Shown here one piece after another: positions 51,818-61,108 of a DNA stretch of 64,000 nt (position 1 is its first letter; the number at the start of each line of letters is the position of its first letter). Where the stretch lies: NCBI GenBank assembly GCA_963800865.1, contig CAWDCL010000003.1:124001-188000 (forward strand), written 5' to 3'. This DNA comes from JALOKP01 sp963800865. GTDB taxonomy: Bacteria > Acidobacteriota > Polarisedimenticolia > J045. The notes under the pieces are model-generated. The model ran no database searches. It had not been told where the DNA came from and saw nothing but the letters and a program-made list of their open reading frames with translations. The position numbers were made by a program, and so were the translations under genes.

Positions 51818-53708
51818 CGGGGACGTCGAACTGAGAGCCGGTGGCGCACGCGCCGCGCTGGCGCTGATCCTTGCTGCGACCGCGTCGACCGACGTGGGGC
51901 CGGCCGAAACGCTGCCGGCTCCTTCGGCGCGGCCCCAGAGCGGCATCGTCGAGCGCGTCGAGGTCCGCGAGATCCAGGTCTTCGTCACCGCGTGGCCAAA
52001 GGACGGAGATGCGGCTCGCTGTGAGACCCTCACCCGGGACGACTTCGCGCTCGAGGTCGACGGCGTGCCGACGCCGATCCTGTCGCTGCTCCCCTACGAG
52101 GCGACAGAGGCCGAGGTCTCGGTCGGTCCTTCCCCGACGTCGCTGCCGACCGGGTTCGCACCCGTCCGCGCGCCGCGGCTCTCGCTCGTGATCCTGATCG
52201 ACGAGTTCCATCACAGCTGCCCGGCCTGCGCGGCGCGCATGTCCTGCTGCGCGGGGTCCTCGACCTGGGGCGGGGCCCCCATCCTGCGCCACGCCGCCTA
52301 CGAGACCGCCCGGCAGATGCTGCGCGAGTCGTTCCAGCCGGGAGACCGCGTCCTGCTCGCGACAACGGCGTTCTGGCCCCGCGCCGAGACCGGCTGGCTC
52401 GACGACCCGACCGCGGCGCTCGCACGGCTCGACGAACTCGAACAGGGGATGCGCTGGGTGACGTGGGAGCAGTCCGCCTCGCACGTCGACAACTGGTTCC
52501 CCGGGATGATCAGCTTCTTCCGGGCTCTGGGGCAGCTCGACGGCCCCAAGGAGGTGATCCTCCCGACCTGCCACTTCCAACTCGACGCGAGATCGGGCGA
52601 GGAGATCCGCGAGCTCGCCGCCGTGGCCCAGGAGAACGATGTCGTCCTCCACACGATCGACCTGATGCACTGCTCGCTGATCTCGTGCGGGATGAACGAG
52701 TGCTGCCCCCACGAGTTCGTCGGGCCGCTCGCGGCCAACCTCGGCGGCCATCGATTCACGGTGGGACAGGGGGCGGCCGGAGCGGTGAGCGAGCTGCGTC
52801 GAGTGGCCGGCTGTCGCTTCCTGCTCTCGTTCAGGCCCAGGGTCGGCCGGCGGGGACGCCTCGGTCACAGCCTGCACCTGACGACGCGCCGGGCGGCGGA
52901 GTTCGACCTCCGCGCGCCGACGACCTTCGCCGATCCGGGCCACCGGCCCACGGGGCAGGAGACCCGCGAGGCGATGTTCCTGATGCCCGAACTGGGTCGC
53001 GGCTACCTGGCCGACATCGGGATCTGGCCGCTTCGCCGGGCGAACAGCCGGGAGTGGGAGGCGCTGGCCGTGGTCCGCATCGAGCGGCCGCCCGGGGCCG
53101 CGCCGGTCGAGCCGCCCGAGGAACTGATCGTCGACGTCGTCACGTGGCGCGATGGTCGGCGCGCCGCGTCGCGCGAGGTGCGGCTGCGCGGCGAGCAGCT
53201 CGCGCCGCTCGCCGCCGGCGCCGGCGGCAAGACCCTCGCGGTCCCGCTGCGCGTCGCTCCCGGCGAGAACAACCTCTCCGTGATCATCGACGATCCCGCG
53301 AGCAAAGACGGGGCGGTCCGGCGCCGCCGTGTGACGATCCCCGACCTCGCCGCCGCGGAGCATGGTGGCTGGTGGATGCTCGCTGACCGCGAGGCGCGGC
53401 TCGACGGGGTCGTCGTCCCGACCCCGACGGGCCGCATTTCCTTCCGGGTCGGAGAGGCTCCGCGCCTGCTCGGCCTCGAGTGCGGCGAGGCCCGCGCGTC
53501 CGCCGCGACCGAGGGGTGCTGCACCGAGGAGTCCTCGACGAGCAGCGTGCCGGCGCACGTCCGCGTCCTGGCCACGTCGAGCGGGAGGCTCGCCCCGCCG
53601 TCGCGCTGCCGCTGGGTCGTCGTCGAGCCGCTTGCGCCGCTGGCCCCGGGGCGCTGGCGCTGCGCGGACGGCGCGCCCCTGATCGAGGTCGCCGAGTCCG
53701 CGCTCTAA
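51789..53708 (+). CDS. VWFA-related secreted protein (TIGR03436-like)
   Basis: About 639 residues; the GTG at 51789 is the only plausible in-frame start and overlaps the upstream gene, so the start is uncertain. A hydrophobic leader (AALALILAATAS) precedes VREIQVFVTAWPKDGDAARC and ETLTRDDFALEVDGVPTPIL, the opening of acidobacterial VWFA-related domains. LVILIDEFHHSC sits where the VWA MIDAS strand is expected, then VLLATTAFWP and EENDVVLHTIDL-like AQENDVVLHTIDLMH. The many Cys residues (CPACAARMSCCAGSS, CGMNECCPHE, EGCCTEE) are unusual. Function unknown; secreted. Confidence 0.7.
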   Translation: MRRRSRWRPDGDVELRAGGARAALALILAATASTDVGPAETLPAPSARPQSGIVERVEVREIQVFVTAWPKDGDAARCETLTRDDFALEVDGVPTPILSLLPYEATEAEVSVGPSPTSLPTGFAPVRAPRLSLVILIDEFHHSCPACAARMSCCAGSSTWGGAPILRHAAYETARQMLRESFQPGDRVLLATTAFWPRAETGWLDDPTAALARLDELEQGMRWVTWEQSASHVDNWFPGMISFFRALGQLDGPKEVILPTCHFQLDARSGEEIRELAAVAQENDVVLHTIDLMHCSLISCGMNECCPHEFVGPLAANLGGHRFTVGQGAAGAVSELRRVAGCRFLLSFRPRVGRRGRLGHSLHLTTRRAAEFDLRAPTTFADPGHRPTGQETREAMFLMPELGRGYLADIGIWPLRRANSREWEALAVVRIERPPGAAPVEPPEELIVDVVTWRDGRRAASREVRLRGEQLAPLAAGAGGKTLAVPLRVAPGENNLSVIIDDPASKDGAVRRRRVTIPDLAAAEHGGWWMLADREARLDGVVVPTPTGRISFRVGEAPRLLGLECGEARASAATEGCCTEESSTSSVPAHVRVLATSSGRLAPPSRCRWVVVEPLAPLAPGRWRCADGAPLIEVAESAL

Positions 53709-53757
53709 GCCGCGCGCGCCGGGCACCGCGACTCGCTCGCCCGGCCCCGGGAATCCC

Positions 53758-53763
53758 TATAAT
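53758..53763 (+). promoter_or_regulatory. Perfect -10 box (TATAAT) 6 nt upstream of the kinase ATG
   Basis: TATAAT stands in a GC-rich intergenic gap and ends 6 nt before ATG 53770, predicting a leaderless transcript. There is no Shine-Dalgarno sequence and no recognisable -35 box. Confidence 0.6.
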
Positions 53764-53769
53764 CCGCGG

Positions 53770-56412
53770 ATGGCCCTCGAACCCGGCGCGCGCCTCGGTC
53801 CCTACGAGATCCTCGGCCCCCTGGGCGTCGGCGGCATGGGCGAGGTCTACCGCGCCCGCGACACGCGCCTCGGGCGCGAGGTCGCGGTCAAGATCCTCCC
53901 GCCGGAGGCCGCCGGATCGACCGGCTCGCGCGAGCGGTTCGTGCGCGAGGCCCAGGTCGTCTCGTCGCTCAACCACCGGCACATCTGCACGCTTCACGAC
54001 GTCGGCCGGGAAGGGGACACCGACTTCCTGGTGATGGAGCTGCTCGAGGGGGAGACGCTCGCGGCGCGGATCGAGCGCGGCCCGCTGAAGATCGACGAGG
54101 CGCTGCGCGTCGCGGAGGAGATCGCCTCGGCGCTGGCCGTCGCGCACCGGGCGGGGATCGTCCACCGCGACCTCAAGCCCGGCAACGTCATGCTGACCCG
54201 CGCGGGCGCCAAGGTGCTCGACTTCGGCATCGCGAAGCTGGCCGAGCCCGGCGCCACGGCGCCGGGCCACCTGCCGACCGCGATCCAGACGCGAACCGCG
54301 CCCCTCACCGCGAAGGGAGCGCTCGTCGGGACGCTCAACTACATGGCCCCCGAGCAGCTCGAGGGACGAACGGTCGACCACCGCGCGGACATCTTCGCCT
54401 TCGGCGCCGTGCTCTACGAGATGCTGACCGGCCGCCGCGCCTTCGAAGGCGCCAGCCAGGCCAGCGTGATCGCGGCGATCCTGGAGCGCGATCCCGCGCC
54501 GGCCGTTTCCCTCGTCCCGGCGCTGCCGCCGGCGCTCGACCGGCTCGTCCGCGAGTGCCTGGCGAAGGACCCCGAGGCGCGCCGCCAGAGCGCGCAGGAC
54601 GTCGCCGCCGAGCTGCGCGGGATCGCGGCGTCGCCCGGAGTCACGCCGCGGGCGGCCGCCGGGAGCGCGACCGGGCCGCGATCCTCGTCGCGGGCAGCCT
54701 GGGCGGCGGCTGCCGGGGCGCTGGCGCTCGCGGCGGTCTTCGCCGTGCTGTGGATGCGCCGTCCCGAGCCCCCGGCCCGCGTCACCGAGATCGTGGTGCC
54801 GCTTCGAGGTGCTGCGCCGGGATACGCCAACCCGGCGGCGGTCTCTCCGGACCAGGCGGCGGTCGCCTACATCGACGTGGAAGAAGGCGGCGAAGTCGGG
54901 CAACTCTGGGTGCGACGCCTCGACGATGCCGAGCCGCGTCGCGTCGAGGGCGCAGTGCGGCCCCGGCTTCCGTTCTGGAGCCCGGACGGCCGCGAGATCG
55001 CCTACTTCACCGGCTCGCGGCTGATGGCGGTGTCCGCGGCCGGCGGGCCGGCGCGGGCACTCTGCGACGCATCCTACGGGGTCGGAGGGACCTGGAGCCA
55101 GCAGGGGACGATCCTCTTCTCGTCCGCCTTCAACGAGGGGCTGAAGCGCGTCGACGCCACCGGCGGCCGCCCCGAAGTCGTCACGACCCTCGACGCGAGC
55201 CGTGGGGAGTCGGGCCACGTCTGGCCCGTCTTCCTTCCGGATGGCCGGCACTTCCTCTTCCTGTCGCGGACCATCGCGGAGGAGTCGAACCGGATCGAGA
55301 TGGCGTCGCTCGACGGCGGTCCGCGCAAGGTCGTGATGGAGGCGGACGCCCTCATCGGGTACGCGTCGCCCTGGCTCCTCTTCGTGCAGCACGGCGTCGT
55401 GTTCGCGCAGCGCTTCGACCCCGGGACCGGCAGCGTCTCCGGGCCGCGGCGCACCGCGATCGAGAACGCGTGGTACAGCGAGACATGGGCCGCCGCGTCC
55501 GCGACCGTCGTCGGCGACACGCTCGTCCGGGCGACGCCTCCACGGGTCCGGGTCATCGGAGAGTGGTTCGACGCACGGGGGGCGCGTGCGGGCCCGGCTT
55601 TCGAGGACGAGAACGTCTCGGAGGTCCGGCTCTCGCCGGACGGGGGACGGGTCCTGCTGTCCAAGCGGGACGCAACGCGCGGCGCGGACGACCTGTGGGT
55701 CCTCGACCTCGCGCGCACGATCAGGACCCGGCTGACGAACACGGCCGGCGACGAGGATGCCGGCTGCTGGTTCCCCGACGGTTCGGAGGTCGTCTACGAA
55801 TCGGACGCCCCCGGTCCCTACTCCCTCTTCCGTGCGGCTGCCGATGGATCCTCCGAGCCGCGGCTGGTACTCAAGGAGATCGGGCACGACTGGGCGGCGA
55901 ACGCGGTCTCGTTCGACGGACGAACGCTGTACGCGCGCCGGTCGACCGCCGAGTCCAGCAGCGACATCTGGAGCGTGCCGTTGGACGCTCCGGAAACGCG
56001 GACGCCGTGGCTGGCGAGCGCGGATTGGGAGGACGGCGCCCGGCCGTCTCCCGACGGCCGCTGGATCGCGTACGAGTCCAGCCGCTCCGGAACGCTCGAG
56101 GTCTACCTCCGCGACGTCGGTGGAGCGGCGATCATCCAGGTCTCGGTGAACGGCGGTTCGGCGCCGCGCTGGGATCCCGACGGTCGCTCGATTCTCTTCG
56201 CCGCGCCCGACGGGCACATCCTGCGCGTCCCGCTGCGGGTCGAGGCGGGCCGGATCGTGCCCTCCGCGCCCGACCGCGCGTCGGCGATCGAGGCGGAGGA
56301 CCTCGTCAGCTACGACGTCGCGGCGGATGGCCGGGTGCTCGTGCTGCGCCGCGCACGCGGCACCCGGGACCAGGACGTCATCCGGATCGGATGGCAGGAG
56401 CGCCTCCGGTAG
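53770..56412 (+). CDS. Transmembrane Ser/Thr protein kinase with extracytoplasmic TolB/WD40-like propeller
   Basis: 880 residues. The Hanks-type kinase domain (~10-275) has the Gly-rich loop GVGGMGEVYRARD, VAVKIL, the catalytic HRDLKPGN (~131), DFG in LDFGIAKLA and APEQLEG. A membrane helix lies at ~312-330 (AWAAAAGALALAAVFAVLW). The rest is a propeller with PDG repeats (WSPDGREIAYF, LSPDGGRVLLSK, FPDGSEVVYESD, SPDGRWIAYESS). This architecture is frequent in Acidobacteriota. An FHA-domain activator at 6.8 kb is a candidate, though distant, downstream partner. Confidence 0.93.
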   Translation: MALEPGARLGPYEILGPLGVGGMGEVYRARDTRLGREVAVKILPPEAAGSTGSRERFVREAQVVSSLNHRHICTLHDVGREGDTDFLVMELLEGETLAARIERGPLKIDEALRVAEEIASALAVAHRAGIVHRDLKPGNVMLTRAGAKVLDFGIAKLAEPGATAPGHLPTAIQTRTAPLTAKGALVGTLNYMAPEQLEGRTVDHRADIFAFGAVLYEMLTGRRAFEGASQASVIAAILERDPAPAVSLVPALPPALDRLVRECLAKDPEARRQSAQDVAAELRGIAASPGVTPRAAAGSATGPRSSSRAAWAAAAGALALAAVFAVLWMRRPEPPARVTEIVVPLRGAAPGYANPAAVSPDQAAVAYIDVEEGGEVGQLWVRRLDDAEPRRVEGAVRPRLPFWSPDGREIAYFTGSRLMAVSAAGGPARALCDASYGVGGTWSQQGTILFSSAFNEGLKRVDATGGRPEVVTTLDASRGESGHVWPVFLPDGRHFLFLSRTIAEESNRIEMASLDGGPRKVVMEADALIGYASPWLLFVQHGVVFAQRFDPGTGSVSGPRRTAIENAWYSETWAAASATVVGDTLVRATPPRVRVIGEWFDARGARAGPAFEDENVSEVRLSPDGGRVLLSKRDATRGADDLWVLDLARTIRTRLTNTAGDEDAGCWFPDGSEVVYESDAPGPYSLFRAAADGSSEPRLVLKEIGHDWAANAVSFDGRTLYARRSTAESSSDIWSVPLDAPETRTPWLASADWEDGARPSPDGRWIAYESSRSGTLEVYLRDVGGAAIIQVSVNGGSAPRWDPDGRSILFAAPDGHILRVPLRVEAGRIVPSAPDRASAIEAEDLVSYDVAADGRVLVLRRARGTRDQDVIRIGWQERLR

Positions 56413-56455
56413 CGCTACTCCTGCGCCCTGCCGGGCTGGCCGCCGCTCGGCCGGG

Positions 56456-56461
56456 CATACT
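56456..56461 (+). promoter_or_regulatory. Putative -10 box (CATACT) 7 nt upstream of the epimerase ATG
   Basis: CATACT ends 7 nt before ATG 56469 with no ribosome site between, again suggesting a leaderless transcript separate from the kinase gene 56 bp upstream. Confidence 0.35.
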
Positions 56462-56468
56462 GCATCCG

Positions 56469-57959
56469 ATGCCCCGCCCCCTCTCCGTCCTGGTCACCGG
56501 CGCCACCGGCTACGTCGGCGGCCGGCTCGTGCCCCGGCTGCTCGACGCGGGCCACCGCGTCCGCGTGCTGGTGCGCGACCCGTCGCGGCTGCAGGGCCGG
56601 TCGTGGCTCGATCGCGTCGAGGTCGTCACGGGCGACGTGCTGCGGCCCGAGACGCTGCCGGCGGCGCTGCGCGGGACCGACGCGGCGTACTACCTGGTCC
56701 ACAGCCTCGCCGCCGGCGGCGGCTACTCGGAGCGCGACACCGCGGCGGCGCGGCACTTCGCCGAGGCCGCGCGCGACGAAGGAGTCGGCCGGATCCTCTA
56801 CCTCGGCGGGCTCGGCGACCCGGCGGCCGAGTTGTCCGAGCACCTGCGCTCGCGGCAGGGGACGGGGGACGCGTTGCGCGAGGCCGGCGTGCCGGTCACG
56901 GAGTTCCGGGCCGCTGTGATCGTCGGCTCGGGCAGCCTCTCCTTCGAGCTGATCCGTTACCTGGCCGAGCGCCTGCCGGTGATGATCTGCCCGCGCTGGG
57001 TCTACACCCGGATCCAGCCGATCGCGATCCGCAACGTCCTCGACTACCTCGTCGCCGCGCTCGAACACCCCGAGAGCGCGGGGCGCGTGCTCGAGATCGG
57101 CGGGGCCGACGTCGTGACGTATGGCGAAATGATGACCGGCTACGCCGCGGTGCGCGGCCTGTCGCGTCGCCTGATCCCGGTCCCGGTGCTCACGCCGCGC
57201 CTGTCGTCCTACTGGGTGCACCTCGTGACGCCGATCCCGGCGCTGATCGCGCAGCCGCTGATCGAGGGTCTGCGGAACGAGGTCGTGGTGCGCGACGACG
57301 CGGCGCGGCGCCTGTTCCCGGAGATCGACCCGCTCGCCTACCGCGCCGCCGTGCGGCTGGCGCTCGACCGCGTCGAGGCCGGCGAGGTCGAGACGATGTG
57401 GGACGACGCTCTGGTCACGACGCTTGGCGACGCGGCGCCCGTCGTGCTGACCGAGCGCGAGGGGATGCACATCGAGCGGCGGCAGCGCGTCGTGAACGCG
57501 CCGCCGGAGGCGGTCTACCGCGAGTTCGTCTCGCTGGGCGGAGAGCGCGGCTGGCTGGCAATGGACTGGGCCTGGCAGCTGCGCGGCGCGGCCGACCGGC
57601 TGGTCGGCGGCGTGGGGATGCGGCGCGGCCGGCGCGACCCGCACGACCTGCGCGTCGGTGACGCGCTCGACTTCTGGCGCGTCGAGGCGCTGGAGCCCGG
57701 GACGCTGCTGCGGCTGCGGGCCGAAATGAAGGTCCCGGGCCGGGCCTGGCTGCAGTTCGTGGCGCGGCCGCAGCCGGACGGGCGGACGCTGCTGACGCAG
57801 ACCGCCTTCTTCGACGCCAAGGGGCTGTTCGGCCTGCTCTACTGGTACGGGGCGTACCCGTTCCACGCCTTCATCTTCGACCGGATGATCGACCGCCTCG
57901 CACGCGACGCGGAGGCGAGCCGGGCGGAGCGCGCCGCGCCGCGCTCCCCGTCCGCCTGA
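56469..57959 (+). CDS. NAD(P)H-binding epimerase-like protein with C-terminal DUF2867 domain
   Basis: 496 residues. Residues 1-300 are an atypical SDR: VLVTGATGYVGGRLVPRLL, RVLVRDPSRL, AYYLVHSLAAGG, ILYLGGLGDP and FRAAVIVGSGSLSFELIRYL. Residues ~335-480 form a START-like DUF2867 domain (RRQRVVNAPPEAVYREFVSLGGERGW in part, LDFWRVEALEPGTLLRLRAEM, AWLQFVARP, QTAFFDAKGLFGLLYWY). This two-domain arrangement is a known, uncharacterised family related to YbjT. A small hydrophobic ligand handled by the START-like half is possible. Confidence 0.88.
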   Translation: MPRPLSVLVTGATGYVGGRLVPRLLDAGHRVRVLVRDPSRLQGRSWLDRVEVVTGDVLRPETLPAALRGTDAAYYLVHSLAAGGGYSERDTAAARHFAEAARDEGVGRILYLGGLGDPAAELSEHLRSRQGTGDALREAGVPVTEFRAAVIVGSGSLSFELIRYLAERLPVMICPRWVYTRIQPIAIRNVLDYLVAALEHPESAGRVLEIGGADVVTYGEMMTGYAAVRGLSRRLIPVPVLTPRLSSYWVHLVTPIPALIAQPLIEGLRNEVVVRDDAARRLFPEIDPLAYRAAVRLALDRVEAGEVETMWDDALVTTLGDAAPVVLTEREGMHIERRQRVVNAPPEAVYREFVSLGGERGWLAMDWAWQLRGAADRLVGGVGMRRGRRDPHDLRVGDALDFWRVEALEPGTLLRLRAEMKVPGRAWLQFVARPQPDGRTLLTQTAFFDAKGLFGLLYWYGAYPFHAFIFDRMIDRLARDAEASRAERAAPRSPSA

Positions 57960-57969
57960 GCCTCGGCGG

Positions 57970-60900
57970 CTACGGCGCCGGCTCGTCCCCGGACGTCCCG
58001 GCCGCGTTCCTCGCGGTCACCAGGTAGTACAGCGAACCGCTCCACGTCCCGGCGGCATCGACGTCGCGGAAGAGCGTCGCCGTCGGCTCGCCGATCGCGA
58101 CGAAGCCGGTGTGCGGATCGGCGGAGCGGTAGACCGGATAGAAGCGCGCAGGACCGTGCGCCGCGTCGGTACCGGGCCCGAGCCAGCGCAGCTCGACGTC
58201 GTGCCCGGCGCGCACCGCGGTCAGCGTGGCGCCGACCCGGTCCGGCGGCAGCGTCTCGGTCGCGCTGAATCCGGCACAGGTCTCGACGCGGCGGAAGAGC
58301 TTCACGTCGTCGATCAGCAGCTCGACCAGCGGCTCCCCGCCCTGCATGTACTTCACCTTCTCCGTGGCCTCGAACCGGATCCGCATCGTCGCGGTCGGGG
58401 CGACCTTCGCCGAGACGTCGAGCGTCCGCATCGTCCAGCGCGGGACGTTCCCCTCGAGGCGGTCCAGCTCGGTCCAGTTCGTCCCGCCGTCGGTGCTGAC
58501 GCGGGCGAGGAACAGCCCGGTGTTGCCGGTGCCGACGTTGGTGCGGTGGAAGTACCGTCCGAAGCGCAGCATCAGCCGGCCCTCGCCGCTGCCGTCGAGG
58601 GACGGCGAGGTGATGGTCGCCGTCCCCTTCTTGAGGTCGCCGAGGTGGGCGTCGGCCCCGGGGGCGAGCGGCGGGTTGCCGGTGATCCAGGCCTTCGTGC
58701 CGCTCCCCTCGGTGCAGTCGTCGTCCGGTTGGACCGGACCGTACCAGGCGTCGGACACGGCGTTGGGGGTCTCGCGGACGAACTGGCCCTGGGTCGCGTC
58801 GCCCCCCGGGGTCCAGCCGCCGGTCCCGGCCTCGAAGTCGTTCGAGCGGAGCACGACATCGGTCCGCTGGCCGACGACGATCGCGAAGGTCAGGACGTCG
58901 ATGACGCCGTCGTCGTGGCGGACCTCGAGGCGGAAGCCCGGCTCCGCGCCGCAGGCCGCGGAGAGCGAGGCCGTGAACGGGAGCGGCGCGTTCTCGGCCG
59001 AGCCGCCGGCGGCGAGGTCGGGGAACGCGGCCCAGGCGTCGCGGACGGCGATGCCCGGGGCGCTGGAAGAAAGCTGCGCCGAGACGCCGCGGGCGTCGGT
59101 CGTGCCGTCGTTCGCCAGCGTGACGAAGAGCCGGACCGTCTCGCCCGGGTCGGCCGCTCCGTTGCCGCCGGCGTAGGCGGGATCGGCGTCGTCGATCCGC
59201 ACCGACGCGACGCGCAGCGCGGCGCGGCGCGTCTGCACGCGGGTGAGCGGGTCGCCGTGGAGGTTGGTCTCGAGGAAGCAGTAGCGCATCGTCCCGTCGG
59301 TCTGCGCCGTGCCCGCGTTGTCGGCCCGCGCGTCGTCGTTGGCCTCGCCCAGCGTCGTCAGCCCTTCGGTGAAGATCGCGTCGTGGAACTGGTGGGCCAG
59401 GTCCTGCGACAGCCCCTGGTCCCAGCCCACGTAGTACCAGCCGTAGCGGTCGTTCATGACGTCGGCGACGGCGCCGTGGCGGGCCGTGATGAAGTGCTCG
59501 GAGATCGCCTCCGTGGCCCCGGACACGCCGTGGTCGAAGGCGCCGGCGTAGCAGCCCTGGCTGTAGGAGAAGAACGGCGACGCGTTGACGAGGTTCTCGA
59601 CGTCGCCGATCCCGATCCCCATCGTGTAGTCCCAGCCGGCGTGGCCGAGGTGGTTGGTCAGCTGCGGGCCGCGGTTGAGCGACGCGACCACGTTGGCGGC
59701 GGTGAACGTCTCCGGCTTGGCGTAGAGCCTGTCGATCCCGTACTCGGCGGGAACGAGCGCCGCGGTGCGATCCATGTGAACGTCCGAGTAGGTGGAGTCG
59801 TCGAGCTTCTCGCCCATGAAGACCAGGTCGAGGCGCCGCTCCTCGGGCAGGCCGTCCTCGAAGGCGACGACCTTGTCGATCCAGCGGTTCGCTTCCTCGA
59901 GCGTGTCGACGGTGGCCCGGCCGACGTGGACCTCGGCGAAGTAGTCGACCTCCTCCGCCTCGCAGAAGGTGCCGTTGCCGTTCGCGTCGAAGTCGCCGTC
60001 GAGGGCGCCGTAGTACCAGTCCGAGGCCATGTCGTCGTAGGGCGCGCAGTGACGCGCCGGGACGATCGGCGTGCCGTCGTCCGCGGCGTCGTCGCCGCCC
60101 AGCAGGACGAAGGTCGTGCCGTGGTCGCGATACGCGCGGGCGATCGCGTTGCGGAGCTTCTCCGGGTTGTCGCGTCCCGGCTCCTCGGCCAGGATCGACC
60201 CCACCGTGCGGATCTCGCCGGCGATCCCCTGCGAGGCGCGCAGGGTGAGCAGCCGCTCGAAGGCCGGCCGCAGGGCCTCGGTGGTGATGATCAGGTACGG
60301 GATGTCGGCATCGCGGTCCATTTCCGGCGCGCCGGCCATGTAGGCCGCTTCCGGGTTGGCCGTGAACCGCGCGAGCGCGGCGACGTCGCGGGGCAGGCCG
60401 CGCGGGGCGGCGGAAGCGGCCGAGGCCGGGGCGCGGCGCAGCGGCAGGCGCAGCTCCACGTCCGACCACAGCAGAGCCCGGCCGCTGCCGGGCCGGACCT
60501 GGAGCGGCGTCACGGCGATCGTCGCGACGCGGTAGCCGCGGAAGGAGCCGACGCCGACGAGCCGTGCCGGGACGGCGGGATAGAGGTCGTCCGTCCCGTA
60601 GACCGCGGGGTTCCTGTCGGCGCGGAGGCCTTCGGGCCGGGAGAGCCGCTCCGGCGGCTGGCCCCATGCGATCGCGTGCGTCCCGGGAAGCTCGCGCGGG
60701 CGGCCGAGGGCGCGCGGCGCGCCGGGCTCGAATCCCGGCGGAAGCACGAGGAAGAGGTGAACGATCGGCAGGCGCGGCAGGCCGGGCGCGTCGGCGAGCG
60801 ACGGCCACTCCCCGATCACCGGCACGAACCCGTTCTCGACGGCGACGAACTCCGGGGCCGGGAACGAGGCGCGGATCGTCAGCTCGTCCGCGGTGATCGT

Positions 60901-60993
60901 GATGCGCGGGGCCTCGGAAGCGGCGGCCGGGGCGAGCACGGCGAGGAGCAGGACGGTGCAGACGGAGAGCATCGGGAAGCGACGGGATGCCAT
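57970..60993 (-). CDS. C25 (gingipain-type) cysteine peptidase with secreted C-terminal domains
   Basis: 1,007 residues from ATG 60993, with GAGG 9 nt upstream. Signal peptide (LSVCTVLLLAVLAPAAASEA), a propeptide, then the caspase-like C25 domain: PYLIITTEALRPAFERLL, FVLLGGDDAADDGTPIVPAR in part, VHVGRATVDTLEE, the catalytic His at ~452 in NHLGHAGWDY and the Cys at ~479 in YSQGCYAGAFD. Two beta-rich domains follow, including a jelly-roll-like one (FEAGTGGWTPGGDA). An FN3-like end reads VYRSADPHTGF...LYYLVTARN. A secreted endopeptidase; in Bacteroidetes such enzymes use type IX export, but no T9SS sorting signal is recognisable here. Confidence 0.88.
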   Translation of the reverse strand: MASRRFPMLSVCTVLLLAVLAPAAASEAPRITITADELTIRASFPAPEFVAVENGFVPVIGEWPSLADAPGLPRLPIVHLFLVLPPGFEPGAPRALGRPRELPGTHAIAWGQPPERLSRPEGLRADRNPAVYGTDDLYPAVPARLVGVGSFRGYRVATIAVTPLQVRPGSGRALLWSDVELRLPLRRAPASAASAAPRGLPRDVAALARFTANPEAAYMAGAPEMDRDADIPYLIITTEALRPAFERLLTLRASQGIAGEIRTVGSILAEEPGRDNPEKLRNAIARAYRDHGTTFVLLGGDDAADDGTPIVPARHCAPYDDMASDWYYGALDGDFDANGNGTFCEAEEVDYFAEVHVGRATVDTLEEANRWIDKVVAFEDGLPEERRLDLVFMGEKLDDSTYSDVHMDRTAALVPAEYGIDRLYAKPETFTAANVVASLNRGPQLTNHLGHAGWDYTMGIGIGDVENLVNASPFFSYSQGCYAGAFDHGVSGATEAISEHFITARHGAVADVMNDRYGWYYVGWDQGLSQDLAHQFHDAIFTEGLTTLGEANDDARADNAGTAQTDGTMRYCFLETNLHGDPLTRVQTRRAALRVASVRIDDADPAYAGGNGAADPGETVRLFVTLANDGTTDARGVSAQLSSSAPGIAVRDAWAAFPDLAAGGSAENAPLPFTASLSAACGAEPGFRLEVRHDDGVIDVLTFAIVVGQRTDVVLRSNDFEAGTGGWTPGGDATQGQFVRETPNAVSDAWYGPVQPDDDCTEGSGTKAWITGNPPLAPGADAHLGDLKKGTATITSPSLDGSGEGRLMLRFGRYFHRTNVGTGNTGLFLARVSTDGGTNWTELDRLEGNVPRWTMRTLDVSAKVAPTATMRIRFEATEKVKYMQGGEPLVELLIDDVKLFRRVETCAGFSATETLPPDRVGATLTAVRAGHDVELRWLGPGTDAAHGPARFYPVYRSADPHTGFVAIGEPTATLFRDVDAAGTWSGSLYYLVTARNAAGTSGDEPAP

Positions 60994-61074
60994 GCGCGGA
61001 CCTCCGCGCGGAGGGTACGGCGAAACCGCCGGCATTACGGGGTATGCCCCGGCGGTATTCCGCGCCTCGCGGAA

Positions 61075-61097
61075 GCCGGGCGGAAGCCCCGCCCGGC
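61075..61097 (-). terminator. Hairpin after the ABC transporter genes
   Basis: GCCGGGCG paired with CGCCCGGC lies 12 bp beyond the ATPase stop codon on the minus strand. There is no T-run, so it may be a factor-dependent stop or RNA-stabilising hairpin. Confidence 0.4.
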
Positions 61098-61108
61098 AGA
61101 CCGGGCCG

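Noticed and set aside
57839..60808. 989-codon alternative frame antisense-shifted over the C25 gene
   Set aside because: Arg/Ala-rich without motifs; the chosen frame has the catalytic His and Cys blocks.
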